Below are positions 29,761 to 43,110 of a stretch of 64,000 nt of DNA, one piece after another. The translations under genes were made by a program, and so were the position numbers. Under the pieces are notes generated by a model, which searched no databases, had not been told where the DNA came from, and was given only the letters and a program-made list of their open reading frames with translations. The stretch is from positions 868,001 to 932,000 of the forward strand of contig NZ_CP031834.1 in NCBI RefSeq assembly GCF_003590645.1. Reading direction: 5' to 3'. Position 1 is the stretch's first letter. Each line of letters begins with the position of its first letter. This stretch comes from Mesorhizobium sp. DCY119. GTDB taxonomy: Bacteria > Pseudomonadota > Alphaproteobacteria > Rhizobiales > Rhizobiaceae.

Positions 29761-29782
29761 GACAGGCATTGCGGCGGGCTTT

Positions 29783-29923
29783 CTTCTCCCCGTTTACGGG
29801 GAGAAGATGGCGGCAGCCAGATGAGGGGCGGAGCAGGCATGGCAGGAGTTCCCAAGTCCGGTGAAGAGGGGCGCGGCCCCTCATCCGCCCTTCGGGCACC
29901 TTCTCCCCGTGAACGGGGAGAAG
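29783..29923. repeat. Palindromic element 3, overlapping the start of the FAD dehydrogenase gene
   Basis: Both ends are hairpins of the same kind: CTTCTCCCCGT-TT-ACGGGGAGAAG at 29783-29806 and CTTCTCCCCGT-GA-ACGGGGAGAAG at 29900-29923. Inner arms GATGAGGGGC and GCCCCTCATC also pair. The element covers the predicted start codon and the first 34 codons of the next gene. Confidence 0.88.
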
Positions 29924-31158
29924 GAAGCGAAGTAGCCATCATCGGTGCCGGCATCGTCGGCATCTGCGCTGCGGCCCATCTCGCTGAGGCCGGGCTCAAG
30001 GTGACGGTGTTTGACCGCACCGGCATCTGCGAGGAAACGAGTTCCGGCAATGCTGCAGCACTCGCTTTTTCCGACGTGCTGCCACTGGCGCATAAGGGCA
30101 TGCTGGCGCAGGTGCCGAAATGGCTTCTCGATCCGCTCGGGCCGCTCGCCATTCCGCCGGCCTATTTCCCCAAGCTTATGCCCTGGCTCTATCGCTTCTG
30201 GCGCGCCGGCGCGGCCGGAAACTATGAAGGCGGGCTGGTCGCGCAGGCCAGCCTGATGAAGCTCGCCGAGACTGCATGGGGCGGGCTGATGCAGCGCTCC
30301 GGCACGAAATCCATGCTGCGCGAGGACGGCTCGCTGGAGCTCTATGAGAGCGAGCAGGAATTTCGCGATTCGCTACCCGGCTGGACTGCGCGCGACCGTT
30401 TCGGCATCGGCTATCGCCATCTGGAAAAGGACGAACTCGCCGCCTATCAGCCCGGCCTGTCGCCGGATCTGGTACGCGGCACTTTCGTGCCGGGCTGGAA
30501 GACAGTTTCGGATCCGAAACTGCTCGGCAAGGCGATCTGGCGCTATGCCGAAAAGCTTGGCGCGAAGTTCGTGCAGGGCGACGTCGCGCTCGCCGTGCCT
30601 TCGCATGACAGGATCGCGATACAGCTGAAGCAGGGCCGCACGATCCTTGCGGACAAAGTTGTCATTGCTGCGGGCGCGTGGTCGCATCTTCTGGCGCGGC
30701 AGTTCGGTGACCGCATCCCGCTTGAAACCGAGCGCGGCTACAACACGACGCTGCCGGCAACCGCCTTCGACCTGAAGCGCCAGCTCATATTCTCGCATCA
30801 GGGTTTCGTCGTCACACCGCTGGAAACCGGCATTCGCGTCGGCGGTGCGGTCGAGCTTGGCGGGCTCAATCGTCCGCCGAATTTCGCGCGTTCCAAGGCG
30901 ATGATGAAGAAGGCGCAAAAGTTCATGCCGGGGCTCGATCCGTCGGGCGGGCGCGAATGGATGGGCTATCGCCCGTCACTGCCGGATTCGCTGCCGGTCA
31001 TCGGCCGCGCCAGAGGCCGCGACAATGTCTTCTACGCCTTCGGCCACGGCCATCTTGGCCTGACGCAATCGGCAGCCACTGGCGCCTTGATCCGCGACCT
31101 CGTTCTGCGGCAGGCTCCGGAAATCGACCTGTCACCTTTTTCCGCTCAACGCTTCTGA
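29821..31158 (+). CDS. hypO: FAD-dependent oxidoreductase, probable D-hydroxyproline dehydrogenase
   Basis: A 445-residue DAO-family flavoprotein. The dinucleotide fold VAIIGAGIVGICAAAHLAEAG starts near residue 38, and the C-terminus has GYRPSLPDSLPVIGRA and FGHGHLGLTQSA. In the hydroxyproline route it oxidises cis-4-hydroxy-D-proline to the pyrroline. The first 34 residues (Arg/Gly/Pro/Ser-rich) are encoded by a palindromic repeat and look foreign to the family. The ATG could be 29821 or 29839, or the real start may have been lost and replaced. It is 6 bp from the epimerase gene. Confidence 0.82.
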   Translation: MRGGAGMAGVPKSGEEGRGPSSALRAPSPRERGEGSEVAIIGAGIVGICAAAHLAEAGLKVTVFDRTGICEETSSGNAAALAFSDVLPLAHKGMLAQVPKWLLDPLGPLAIPPAYFPKLMPWLYRFWRAGAAGNYEGGLVAQASLMKLAETAWGGLMQRSGTKSMLREDGSLELYESEQEFRDSLPGWTARDRFGIGYRHLEKDELAAYQPGLSPDLVRGTFVPGWKTVSDPKLLGKAIWRYAEKLGAKFVQGDVALAVPSHDRIAIQLKQGRTILADKVVIAAGAWSHLLARQFGDRIPLETERGYNTTLPATAFDLKRQLIFSHQGFVVTPLETGIRVGGAVELGGLNRPPNFARSKAMMKKAQKFMPGLDPSGGREWMGYRPSLPDSLPVIGRARGRDNVFYAFGHGHLGLTQSAATGALIRDLVLRQAPEIDLSPFSAQRF

Positions 31159-31164
31159 GGCATC

Positions 31165-32166
31165 ATGGCTCGGCATTCCTTCTTCTGCATCGACGGTCAC
31201 ACCTGCGGCAATCCGGTCCGGCTCGTCGCCGGGGGCGGGCCGCAGCTTCAGGGCTCGACCATGATGGAGCGGCGCGCGCATTTCCTGGCCGAATATGACT
31301 GGATCCGCACCGGGCTGATGTTCGAGCCGCGCGGCCATGATGTCATGTCCGGCTCGATCCTCTATCCGCCGACGCGCGAGGATTGCGACGTCGCCATCCT
31401 GTTCATCGAGACGTCGGGCTGCCTGCCGATGTGCGGCCACGGCACCATCGGCACGGTGACGATGGCGATCGAGCATGGGCTGGTGAAGCCGAAAACGCCG
31501 GGCACATTGCGCCTCGATACGCCGGCCGGGCTGGTGATTGCCGAATACAAACAGGTCGGCGAATATGTCGAGGAAGTGCGCATCACCAACGTCCCGTCCT
31601 TCCTCTATGCGGAGGGGCTGACGGTGGAGTGCCCGGTGCTTGGCGAGATCAAGGTCGATGTCGCCTATGGCGGTAATTTCTACGCCATCGTCGAGCCGCA
31701 GGACAATTACCGCGAAATGGCCGATCATTCGGCCGGCGACCTGATCGCATGGAGCCCTGTGGTGCGGCAGCGGCTGAACGAGAAATACACCTTCGTGCAT
31801 CCGGAAAATCCCGGCATCAACCGGCTGTCGCACATGCTGTGGACCGGCGCGCCGAAACACGAGGAAGCGGATGCGCGCAATGCCGTCTTCTACGGTGACA
31901 AGGCGATAGACCGCTCGCCTTGCGGCACCGGCACCTCGGCGCGCATGGCGCAGCTTCACGCCAAGGGCAGGCTGAAGACCGGCGACGACTTCATCCATGA
32001 ATCGATCATCGGCTCCCTGTTCAAGGGCCGGGTCGAAAGCGAAACGAAAGTGGCGGGAAAGACCGCCATCATTCCATCCATCGGCGGGTGGGCGCGGATG
32101 ACGGGATTGAATACAATCTTCATCGATGATCGCGATCCCTTCGCGCATGGCTTCGTCGTCACATGA
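31165..32166 (+). CDS. hypRE: 4-hydroxyproline 2-epimerase (proline racemase family)
   Basis: A 333-residue cofactor-independent epimerase. Both catalytic cysteines are present: Cys90 in LPMCGHGTIG and Cys253 in DRSPCGTGTSA. The Cys/Cys pair distinguishes it from the Thr/Cys hydroxyproline dehydratases. It converts trans-4-hydroxy-L-proline to the cis-D form, the first step of the pathway. It is co-transcribed with the dehydrogenase (6 bp gap). The 2-oxoglutarate semialdehyde dehydrogenase that would finish the pathway is not in the window. Confidence 0.92.
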   Translation: MARHSFFCIDGHTCGNPVRLVAGGGPQLQGSTMMERRAHFLAEYDWIRTGLMFEPRGHDVMSGSILYPPTREDCDVAILFIETSGCLPMCGHGTIGTVTMAIEHGLVKPKTPGTLRLDTPAGLVIAEYKQVGEYVEEVRITNVPSFLYAEGLTVECPVLGEIKVDVAYGGNFYAIVEPQDNYREMADHSAGDLIAWSPVVRQRLNEKYTFVHPENPGINRLSHMLWTGAPKHEEADARNAVFYGDKAIDRSPCGTGTSARMAQLHAKGRLKTGDDFIHESIIGSLFKGRVESETKVAGKTAIIPSIGGWARMTGLNTIFIDDRDPFAHGFVVT

Positions 32167-32397
32167 AGGGGCGCGCGGCACGCACGGGTTGCCGAAACAA
32201 TGCTGCCGCGCTTGCTGCAACAATTCGTCGTGATTTGCCTATTGCGCGCATGATTGTACGATAGAATGGAAAAGGCATCACAAATTCAGCAAGGACATTG
32301 CGTTATGCCAATGATAGCTTCCGAGTAGTCCAGCAAGCCAGGATCAAAAACAAGCAGCTGGACGCATGCCTGAAATCTTTCCACCCGATCGCGAAAA

Positions 32398-32426
32398 TTG
32401 ACATTGCAATCCGGGTTCGAAACTTT
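32398..32426 (+). promoter_or_regulatory. Candidate promoter of the liv operon
   Basis: TTGACA (32398-32403) with a 17-bp spacer leads to a poor -10-like AACTTT. It is the only good -35 in the 326-bp gap 32167-32492. The rest of that gap shows no gene or strong structure. livH has a good AGGGGAG ribosome site at 32476-32482. Confidence 0.4.
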
Positions 32427-32492
32427 AGGACTAGGGGAAATACGAAAAGGAATGCGACCCAAAAGGCGACATTCCAGGGGAGCCGCAGCTAG

Positions 32493-33395
<903 letters not shown>

Positions 33396-33399
33396 CATC

Positions 33400-34968
33400 A
33401 TGGTTCAAACCGTCTCCACCAGCCGGGAAGAGGTGGCAAACCCCTTCCCGCAGGCTATCCGTGAAGCGCTCTATGCCGGCGCGATCTCCTTTGGCCTGTT
33501 CGTACTGTTCATCGGCCTCAAGAGCGACCAGAACATCCGCAACGAGCTGATCCTGGTCCAGCGCTGGGGCCTGCTCGCCGTCGTCGTGGCGCTCGTCATG
33601 ATCGGGCGCTTCGTCACCGTCGCCTATATCCGCCCGTTCGTAGCGAACCAAAAGATCGCCAACATCGCGACCGGCCTGTTTCCCGACAGCGCTGCGACAC
33701 GCTTCTTCAGGCTGCCCTATTTCATCGCAGCTGTCGTCATTGCCGTCCTTCTGCTGCTCTTCAGCGGCACGCTGGCAGGCTCTCTCAGCCCGCAGTCGGC
33801 CGCCTATGTCGGTCTGCTGCGCGGCCTTGCGATCATCTATGCGCTGGCGTCGGTGCTGTTCTATTTCCGCAGCTTCATCCTGGCCCATTTTTCGCTGCTG
33901 TCGGTCATCCTCCTGGTGCTTTACCCGGTCGCCATGGTGCTTATGTTCGGCTTCCAGGGTTCGCTCAAATGGGTGGACAATTTCGGCATCCAGATCCTGA
34001 TCTATGTGATGCTGGCATGGGGCCTCAACATCGTCGTCGGCCTCGCCGGCCTGCTCGATCTTGGTTACGTCGCTTTCTATGCGGTCGGTGCCTATTCCTA
34101 CGCGCTGCTCGGCACGCATTTCGGCTGGTCGTTCTGGATATTGCTGCCCGCAGCCGGCCTGATGGCCGCTTTCTGGGGCGTCATCCTCGGCTTTCCGGTG
34201 CTACGCCTGCGCGGCGACTATCTGGCGATCGTCACACTGGCCTTCGGCGAGATCATCCGCCTCGTGCTGATCAACTGGCGTGAAGTTACCAACGGGTCGG
34301 CCGGCATCTCCGGCATTCCCAAGGTCAGCTTCTTCGGCCTGTTCTCGTTCAACGTCAGCGATCCGAATTACATCGCCAAGGTCTTCAACATCGCCCAGTC
34401 CGGCGCCTACTATAAGATCTTCCTCTATTACCTGATCCTGGCGCTGGCGCTGCTCACGGCATTCGTCACCATCAGGCTGCGGCGCATGCCGGTCGGTCGT
34501 GCATGGGAAGCGCTGCGCGAAGACGAGATCGCCTGCCGCTCGCTCGGCATCAACACCACCACCACCAAGCTCACCGCCTTTGCCACCGGCGCGATGTTCG
34601 GCGGCTTTGCCGGCTCGTTCTTCGCGGCGCGGCAAGGCTTCGTCAGCCCGGAATCCTTCGTGTTCCTGGAATCGGCGATCATCCTTGCCATCGTCGTCCT
34701 TGGCGGCATGGGCTCGCTTACCGGCATCGCCATCGCGGCGCTGGTGATGATCGGCGGCACCGAGATCCTGCGCGAGATGCAGTTCCTGAAGGCGATCTTC
34801 GGCGACGGCTTCACGCCGGAACTCTACCGCATGCTGCTGTTCGGCTGCGCCATGGTGATCGTCATGCTGTGGAAGCCGCGCGGCTTCGTCGGCAGCCGGG
34901 AACCCACCGCATTCCTGCATGAACGAAAATCCGTTTCAGCGTCCTTCACCAAGGAAGGGCACGGCTGA
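33400..34968 (+). CDS. livM: Branched-chain amino-acid ABC transporter permease LivM
   Basis: A 522-residue permease, about 100 residues longer than the enteric LivM because of extra N-terminal membrane segments (about 20-180), as usual in rhizobia. The conserved core has [22 protein letters not shown]-type sequence near 205-225 and the cytoplasmic EAA-like loop [19 protein letters not shown]. The start at 33400 is the first ATG after the livH stop. Its TGA overlaps the livG ATG (TGATG). Confidence 0.96.
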   Translation: MVQTVSTSREEVANPFPQAIREALYAGAISFGLFVLFIGLKSDQNIRNELILVQRWGLLAVVVALVMIGRFVTVAYIRPFVANQKIANIATGLFPDSAATRFFRLPYFIAAVVIAVLLLLFSGTLAGSLSPQSAAYVGLLRGLAIIYALASVLFYFRSFILAHFSLLSVILLVLYPVAMVLMFGFQGSLKWVDNFGIQILIYVMLAWGLNIVVGLAGLLDLGYVAFYAVGAYSYALLGTHFGWSFWILLPAAGLMAAFWGVILGFPVLRLRGDYLAIVTLAFGEIIRLVLINWREVTNGSAGISGIPKVSFFGLFSFNVSDPNYIAKVFNIAQSGAYYKIFLYYLILALALLTAFVTIRLRRMPVGRAWEALREDEIACRSLGINTTTTKLTAFATGAMFGGFAGSFFAARQGFVSPESFVFLESAIILAIVVLGGMGSLTGIAIAALVMIGGTEILREMQFLKAIFGDGFTPELYRMLLFGCAMVIVMLWKPRGFVGSREPTAFLHERKSVSASFTKEGHG

Positions 34969-36830
34969 TGGCTACGGGAACAGACATGAGCAAACCGATC
35001 CTTTCGGTCGAGCATCTTTCGATGAAGTTCGGCGGGCTGGTCGCCATCGGCGACCTGTCCTTCGAGGCCAAGCGCGGCGAGATCACCGCGCTGATCGGGC
35101 CGAACGGTGCGGGCAAGACCACGGTGTTCAACTGCATCACCGGCTTTTACAAGCCGTCGGAAGGCATGATCCGGCTTAGCGGGCATGACGGCAAGGAGTT
35201 CCTGCTGGAGCGCATGCCGGATTTCCGCATCACGGCGCAGGCCAAGGTGGCGCGCACCTTCCAGAACATCCGCCTGTTTTCGGGCATGACGCTGCTGGAA
35301 AACCTGCTCGTCGCCCAGCATAACAAGCTGATGCGGGCCTCGGGCTACACGGTGCTCGGCCTGCTCGGCATCGGCGGCTACCGCAAGGCTTCGGCCGAAT
35401 CCGTCGACCTGGCGAAGTTCTGGCTCGAAAAGGCCGACCTGATCGACCGCGCCGACGATCCGGCCGGCGATCTGCCCTACGGCGCGCAGCGGCGCCTGGA
35501 GATTGCACGCGCCATGTGCACCGGGCCTGAGCTCCTGTGCCTGGATGAGCCTGCAGCCGGTCTCAATCCCAAGGAATCGCTGGCGCTGAATGCGCTGCTC
35601 AATGACATCAAGGACAATACCGGCACCTCGATCCTTCTGATCGAGCACGACATGTCGGTGGTCATGCAGATTTCCGACCATGTCGTGGTTCTGGAGTATG
35701 GCCGCAAGATTTCCGACGGCAATCCGGAGTCGGTCCGCAACGACCCGCGCGTCATCGCCGCCTATCTCGGCGTCGATGACGAGGAGGTCGAGGACGTCCT
35801 GATAGCGGTCGGCGACGATCACGTCATCGAGCAGCTGGATGTCGGTCCGGACTCGGCGCATGGCCCCGGCTCGTCCTCTTCCATGCTCGCCGGGCCGGTA
35901 AGCGACACGATCGGCCACAGCGAAGGCGAGCGCGTCACGGTGGCTGACGGCGCGTCGAAGGCTTCGCAGGTCGATGCCCGGGCAGCCAGAGCCGCATCTG
36001 CGCCCGCCGCGTCGGCCGCTGTGCCGGCAGCGGCGCCGAAGGCTGCTCCGGCCAAGCCGGCTGCCAAAAAGCCTGCTGCGAAGCCGGTTGAGGCAAAACC
36101 TGCTTCCGCTGTGGTAAAGGCAAAGCCCGAAGCAAAGGCAGCAACGCCGAAAGCTGCTGCGGTATCTGGTGCGGCGGCGAAACCGGCAAAGCCCACTGCT
36201 TCACCCAAGCCGGTGGCGGCAGCGAAACCTGCTACGACGGCGAAAGCTACACCGAAGCCGGCAGCTGCTTCCGCTGGCAAAGCCTCGGCCAAGAGCGCCG
36301 CTCCCGCCAAGGCACCAGCCAAGCCTGCGGCCAAGGCTGTTGCACCGGCCAAGGCAGCGCCTAAACCTGCGGCCAAGGCCGTTGCTCCAGCCAAGGCCGT
36401 CACCAGCAAGCCCGTGAAGGCTGCGCCCAAGCCGGCCAGCGCGAAGCCAGCTGCGAAAGCTCCGGCTGCGCCCAAGGCTGCCGGTGTTTCCAACCGGCTC
36501 GCAGCGCCACGCGGCAACAGGGCCGACAATCTGACCCGCATCAAGGGCATCGGCCTCGTCAACGAGAAGAAGCTCAACGAGCACGGCATCTTCCATTTCG
36601 ACCAGATCGCGGCGTGGAAGAAGGCGGATGTGGTTGCGGCGGAAGCCTATCTCGCTTTCGACGGGCGCATAGCGCGTGAGGAATGGGTGAAGCAGGCAGC
36701 GTTGCTCGACAAGGGCAAGGAGACCGAGTTCTCGAAGCGCGTCGACGCCGGCAAGGTCGCGACCAGTCATCCTTCGCAGAAGCCCAAAAGTGCCGCGCCG
36801 AAAGCGGCCAAGAGCGGGGAGCGTAAATAA
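34968..36830 (+). CDS. livG: ABC transporter ATP-binding protein LivG fused to a low-complexity linker and a C-terminal HhH-like domain
   Basis: A 620-residue protein, more than twice the normal LivG length (about 255). Residues 8-270 are a normal LivG: Walker [10 protein letters not shown] (44-52), signature [14 protein letters not shown], Walker [11 protein letters not shown], switch His in IEHD. Residues about 324-511 are an Ala/Lys/Pro-rich linker including a tandem 14-residue repeat. Residues about 515-584 form a compact domain starting [19 protein letters not shown] with HFDQIAAW and [12 protein letters not shown]. This resembles helix-hairpin-helix tails of some rhizobial L21 and NuoE proteins. 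An alternative ATG lies at 34986. The frame is open throughout, so this is a true fusion, not a frameshift artefact. Confidence 0.93.
   Translation: MATGTDMSKPILSVEHLSMKFGGLVAIGDLSFEAKRGEITALIGPNGAGKTTVFNCITGFYKPSEGMIRLSGHDGKEFLLERMPDFRITAQAKVARTFQNIRLFSGMTLLENLLVAQHNKLMRASGYTVLGLLGIGGYRKASAESVDLAKFWLEKADLIDRADDPAGDLPYGAQRRLEIARAMCTGPELLCLDEPAAGLNPKESLALNALLNDIKDNTGTSILLIEHDMSVVMQISDHVVVLEYGRKISDGNPESVRNDPRVIAAYLGVDDEEVEDVLIAVGDDHVIEQLDVGPDSAHGPGSSSSMLAGPVSDTIGHSEGERVTVADGASKASQVDARAARAASAPAASAAVPAAAPKAAPAKPAAKKPAAKPVEAKPASAVVKAKPEAKAATPKAAAVSGAAAKPAKPTASPKPVAAAKPATTAKATPKPAAASAGKASAKSAAPAKAPAKPAAKAVAPAKAAPKPAAKAVAPAKAVTSKPVKAAPKPASAKPAAKAPAAPKAAGVSNRLAAPRGNRADNLTRIKGIGLVNEKKLNEHGIFHFDQIAAWKKADVVAAEAYLAFDGRIAREEWVKQAALLDKGKETEFSKRVDAGKVATSHPSQKPKSAAPKAAKSGERK
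36321..36404 (+). repeat. Tandem 42-bp repeat inside the livG linker
   Basis: Two adjacent copies (36321-36362 and 36363-36404) encode [14 protein letters not shown] and [14 protein letters not shown]. They differ mostly at synonymous positions. The unit shows how the linker has probably grown by duplication or slippage. Confidence 0.85.
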
Positions 36831-37558
36831 TGACCGGCAAGACCCTGCTCAAGGTCGAAGGCGTCGAGACCTATTACGGCAATATCCGCGCGCTCAACGG
36901 CGTCAACGTGTCGGTCAATGAGGGCGAGATCGTTGCCCTGATCGGCGCCAACGGCGCCGGCAAGTCGACGCTGATGATGACCATCTTCGGTTCGCCGCGT
37001 GCGCGCGCCGGCAAGATCACGTTTGCCGGAACCGACATCACCGAAATGCCGACGCATGAGATCGCGCGGCTGAGGATTGCGCAGTCGCCGGAAGGACGCC
37101 GCATCTTTCCGCGCATGACGGTGCTGGAAAATCTTCAGATGGGCGCGAGCCTCGACAATCTGAAGCACTACGACGAGGACGCCGAAAAGGTGTTCACGCT
37201 GTTTCCGCGCCTCAAGGAACGCATCGGCCAGCGCGGTGGCACGCTGTCGGGCGGCGAGCAGCAGATGCTGTCGATCGCGCGTGCGCTGATGGCGCGACCG
37301 AAGCTGCTGCTTCTGGACGAGCCGTCGCTGGGTCTGGCGCCGCTGATCGTCAAGCAGATCTTCGACGCCATCCGCGTGCTCAACAAGACGCAGGGGCTGA
37401 CGGTGTTCCTGGTCGAGCAGAATGCGTTCGGCGCGCTGAAGCTGGCTACGCGCGGCTATGTGATGGTCAACGGCAATGTGACGATGAGCGGCACGGGCAA
37501 GGAACTGCTCGCCAATCCGGAAGTGCGCGCGGCCTATCTGGAAGGCGGGCGTCATTAG
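36830..37558 (+). CDS. livF: Branched-chain amino-acid ABC transporter ATP-binding protein LivF
   Basis: A 242-residue ATPase with Walker A GANGAGKST, signature LSGGEQQMLSIARALM, Walker B LLLLDEPSLGLAP and the LivF-specific VFLVEQNAFGALKLA. It pairs with LivG to drive uptake. The ATG overlaps the livG stop (TAATG). Unlike LivG it has no extension. Confidence 0.97.
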   Translation: MTGKTLLKVEGVETYYGNIRALNGVNVSVNEGEIVALIGANGAGKSTLMMTIFGSPRARAGKITFAGTDITEMPTHEIARLRIAQSPEGRRIFPRMTVLENLQMGASLDNLKHYDEDAEKVFTLFPRLKERIGQRGGTLSGGEQQMLSIARALMARPKLLLLDEPSLGLAPLIVKQIFDAIRVLNKTQGLTVFLVEQNAFGALKLATRGYVMVNGNVTMSGTGKELLANPEVRAAYLEGGRH

Positions 37559-37690
37559 ACCATGGTCCCGAAAAGTGGAAACCGGTTGTCGGACAAGATC
37601 ATGGTCAAGAAGAGTGTCGGCGCGATGACGGTTTCGGCGCGGTGAAGAAAAGGAGACGGACCTTTCAAGGTCTGTCCGGAGGGAAGCAAA

Positions 37691-38038
37691 ATGCAGGGCA
37701 TTCTTTATGAAGAACCCTCGATATGGCAGTTCTTCTTCGTCACCTGCCTGCTTGGCGGGTGGGCGGCCTGGATGACGGGGCGCGCCTGCGCGCAGACCTG
37801 GCGCAACTACGTGGCGCTGGTGTTTTATCTGCTGCTGCTCGGCATCGCGATCCGCTTCATCCATCATGCGCTGTTCAACGGCACGATGTTTTCGCTGCAA
37901 TACTACATCGTCGACACGATCATCCTTCTGGTCCTGGGATCGATCGGCTTTCGATACACGCGCACCAACCAGATGGTGACGCAATATAATTGGCTCTACG
38001 AGAGAGCTTCACTGTTGAGCTGGAAGCCGAAAGGTTGA
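37691..38038 (+). CDS. Small membrane protein of the liv locus (DUF6867-like)
   Basis: A 115-residue protein with three likely membrane helices (about 12-30, 40-57, 72-90) and a polar C-terminal tail (TQYNWLYERASLLSWKPKG). It lies between livF and livK on the same strand with GGAGGGAAG before the ATG. The same small gene occurs beside liv genes in other Rhizobiales as far as I recall, so a transport-linked role is likely but unproven. Confidence 0.8.
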   Translation: MQGILYEEPSIWQFFFVTCLLGGWAAWMTGRACAQTWRNYVALVFYLLLLGIAIRFIHHALFNGTMFSLQYYIVDTIILLVLGSIGFRYTRTNQMVTQYNWLYERASLLSWKPKG

Positions 38039-38173
38039 CGTTCATGATTAACGCCGCGTCCTCGTGAAACGGCGTGACAACGGCCGGAAAATCGGCAAAC
38101 TCATCTTTCTGCGATAGGGTGGGCATCGCATGAAAGCATCATCCACGCCCACTCAGTTAATGGGAGTGTTTCA

Positions 38174-39289
38174 ATGAGAAAATCACTTTTGTCCGCAGTT
38201 GCACTGACCGCTCTGATGGCGTTCAGCGGCAGCGCATGGGCGGACGTCCTGCTTGGCGTTGCCGGCCCGATCACGGGTCCGAACGCTGCCTTCGGCGCAC
38301 AGCTCCAGAAGGGTGCCGAACAGGCTGCAGCCGACATCAATGCCGCTGGCGGCATCAATGGCGAGCAGATCAAGGTCTCGATCGGCGACGACGTTTCCGA
38401 TCCTAAGCAGGGCATCTCGGTTGCCAACAAGTTCGTCGCCGATGGCGTCAAATTCGTTGTCGGCCACTTCAACTCGGGCGTTTCGATCCCCGCGTCGGAA
38501 GTCTATGCCGAAAACGGCATCCTGGAGATCACCCCGGCTGCGACCAACCCGGTCTTCACCGAGCGTGGCCTGTGGAACACCTTCCGCACCTGCGGACGTG
38601 ACGACCAGCAGGGTGCTGTTGCCGGTGCTTACATCGCCGCCAACTTCAAGGACGCCAAGGTTGCCGTCATCCATGACAAGACGCCTTACGGCCAGGGTCT
38701 TGCCGACGAAACCAAGAAGGCGCTCAACGCTGCCGGCGTCACCGAAGCCATGTATGAAGGCGTCAATGTCGGCGACAAGGATTTCGGCGCGCTCATCGCC
38801 AAGATGAAGGAAGCCGGCGTCACGCTCATCTATTGGGGCGGCCTGCACACCGAAGCCGGCCTGATCATCCGCCAGTCGGCTGACCAGGGCCTCAAGGCTC
38901 CGCTGTTCTCGGGCGACGGCATCGTGTCGAACGAACTTGCCTCGATCGCGGGTGACGCGGTTGCCGGCACCTACAACACCTTCGGCCCGGATCCGCGCAA
39001 CAACCCGAACGCCAAGGAAATCGTCGAGAAGTTCCGCGCTGCCGGCTTCGAACCTGAAGCCTACACGCTGTACTCCTATGCCGCGACCCAGGTCGTAGCA
39101 CTGGCTGCTGCGGCTGCCGGTTCGAACGATCCGGAGGCAGTTGCCAAGGCGATCAAGGAAAAGGGACCGTTCAAGACGGTTCTGGGCGAGCTCTCCTTCA
39201 ACGAGAAGGGTGACCGCACCGACGCCGACTATGTCGTCTACCAGTGGAAGAAGGGCGACGACGGCAAGTACAACTACTTCCAGCTCTAA
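38174..39289 (+). CDS. livK: Branched-chain amino-acid ABC transporter substrate-binding protein LivK
   Basis: A 371-residue periplasmic binding protein. It has a signal peptide ([20 protein letters not shown], cleavage near AWADV), then [32 protein letters not shown] and [18 protein letters not shown]. It captures Leu/Ile/Val or related amino acids for LivHMGF. It is probably transcribed from its own promoter because abundant binding protein is needed, and it ends at a strong terminator. Confidence 0.97.
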   Translation: MRKSLLSAVALTALMAFSGSAWADVLLGVAGPITGPNAAFGAQLQKGAEQAAADINAAGGINGEQIKVSIGDDVSDPKQGISVANKFVADGVKFVVGHFNSGVSIPASEVYAENGILEITPAATNPVFTERGLWNTFRTCGRDDQQGAVAGAYIAANFKDAKVAVIHDKTPYGQGLADETKKALNAAGVTEAMYEGVNVGDKDFGALIAKMKEAGVTLIYWGGLHTEAGLIIRQSADQGLKAPLFSGDGIVSNELASIAGDAVAGTYNTFGPDPRNNPNAKEIVEKFRAAGFEPEAYTLYSYAATQVVALAAAAAGSNDPEAVAKAIKEKGPFKTVLGELSFNEKGDRTDADYVVYQWKKGDDGKYNYFQL

Positions 39290-39307
39290 GGTTTTATACC
39301 TTGCGGA

Positions 39308-39337
39308 AATGCCCGGCGTTCGCGCCGGGCATTTTTT
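39308..39337 (+). terminator. Rho-independent terminator after livK
   Basis: A perfect 11-bp stem AATGCCCGGCG, loop TTCG, CGCCGGGCATT, followed by TTTT, ends the liv transcript. Confidence 0.95.
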
Positions 39338-39448
39338 CTTGCTTCAAATTAAATCGATTGAAATTAGTTCTTCGATTTGGGTTGCACTGCAGCAATTTCC
39401 CGCTAATCATGCGCCGGCCAATTTCCCTCGGTGTATGGAGCCTTGCTA

Positions 39449-42904
<3,456 letters not shown>

Positions 42905-42907
<3 letters not shown>

Positions 42908-42937
42908 GAGACCGTTCGCTAATTCTACCCTGCCGGT
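42905..42937 (+). repeat. 33-nt repeat A, copy 2 (contains the pyc stop codon)
   Basis: Starting at the TGA of pyc, it matches 27652-27684 at 30 of 33 positions. Here the end CTGCCGGTAAATGCGCCGGCAG forms a short hairpin instead of the long palindrome seen after mmsA. Confidence 0.85.
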
Positions 42938-43048
42938 AAATGCGCCGGCAGGCAGAAGTTTCAAACGACTTCCAACTCTTGCCGCATTGGCACGAAATAA
43001 GCGGACCGGACAACGCGGCTGGCCCAACGTTTGGCTATGCCTTATGCG

Positions 43049-43075
43049 TTGACAAGAAATTAAACCGATTTAATT
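43049..43075 (+). promoter_or_regulatory. Candidate promoter/operator of the MFS gene
   Basis: TTGACA (43049-43054) is followed by the perfect inverted repeat AATTAAA-CCGA-TTTAATT (43058-43075), which would overlap the spacer and -10. The AAACCGATTT core resembles LacI-type operators. No such regulator is adjacent. Confidence 0.5.
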
Positions 43076-43110
43076 GTCGCTAAATCGCAAATCCGGACGC
43101 AGAATCGCTT

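Noticed and set aside
36000-36500. Repetitive GCC/AAG-rich stretch considered as a CRISPR or non-coding repeat
   Set aside because: The repeats are in frame with livG, vary mainly at third codon positions and encode an Ala/Lys/Pro linker; there are no regular spacers.
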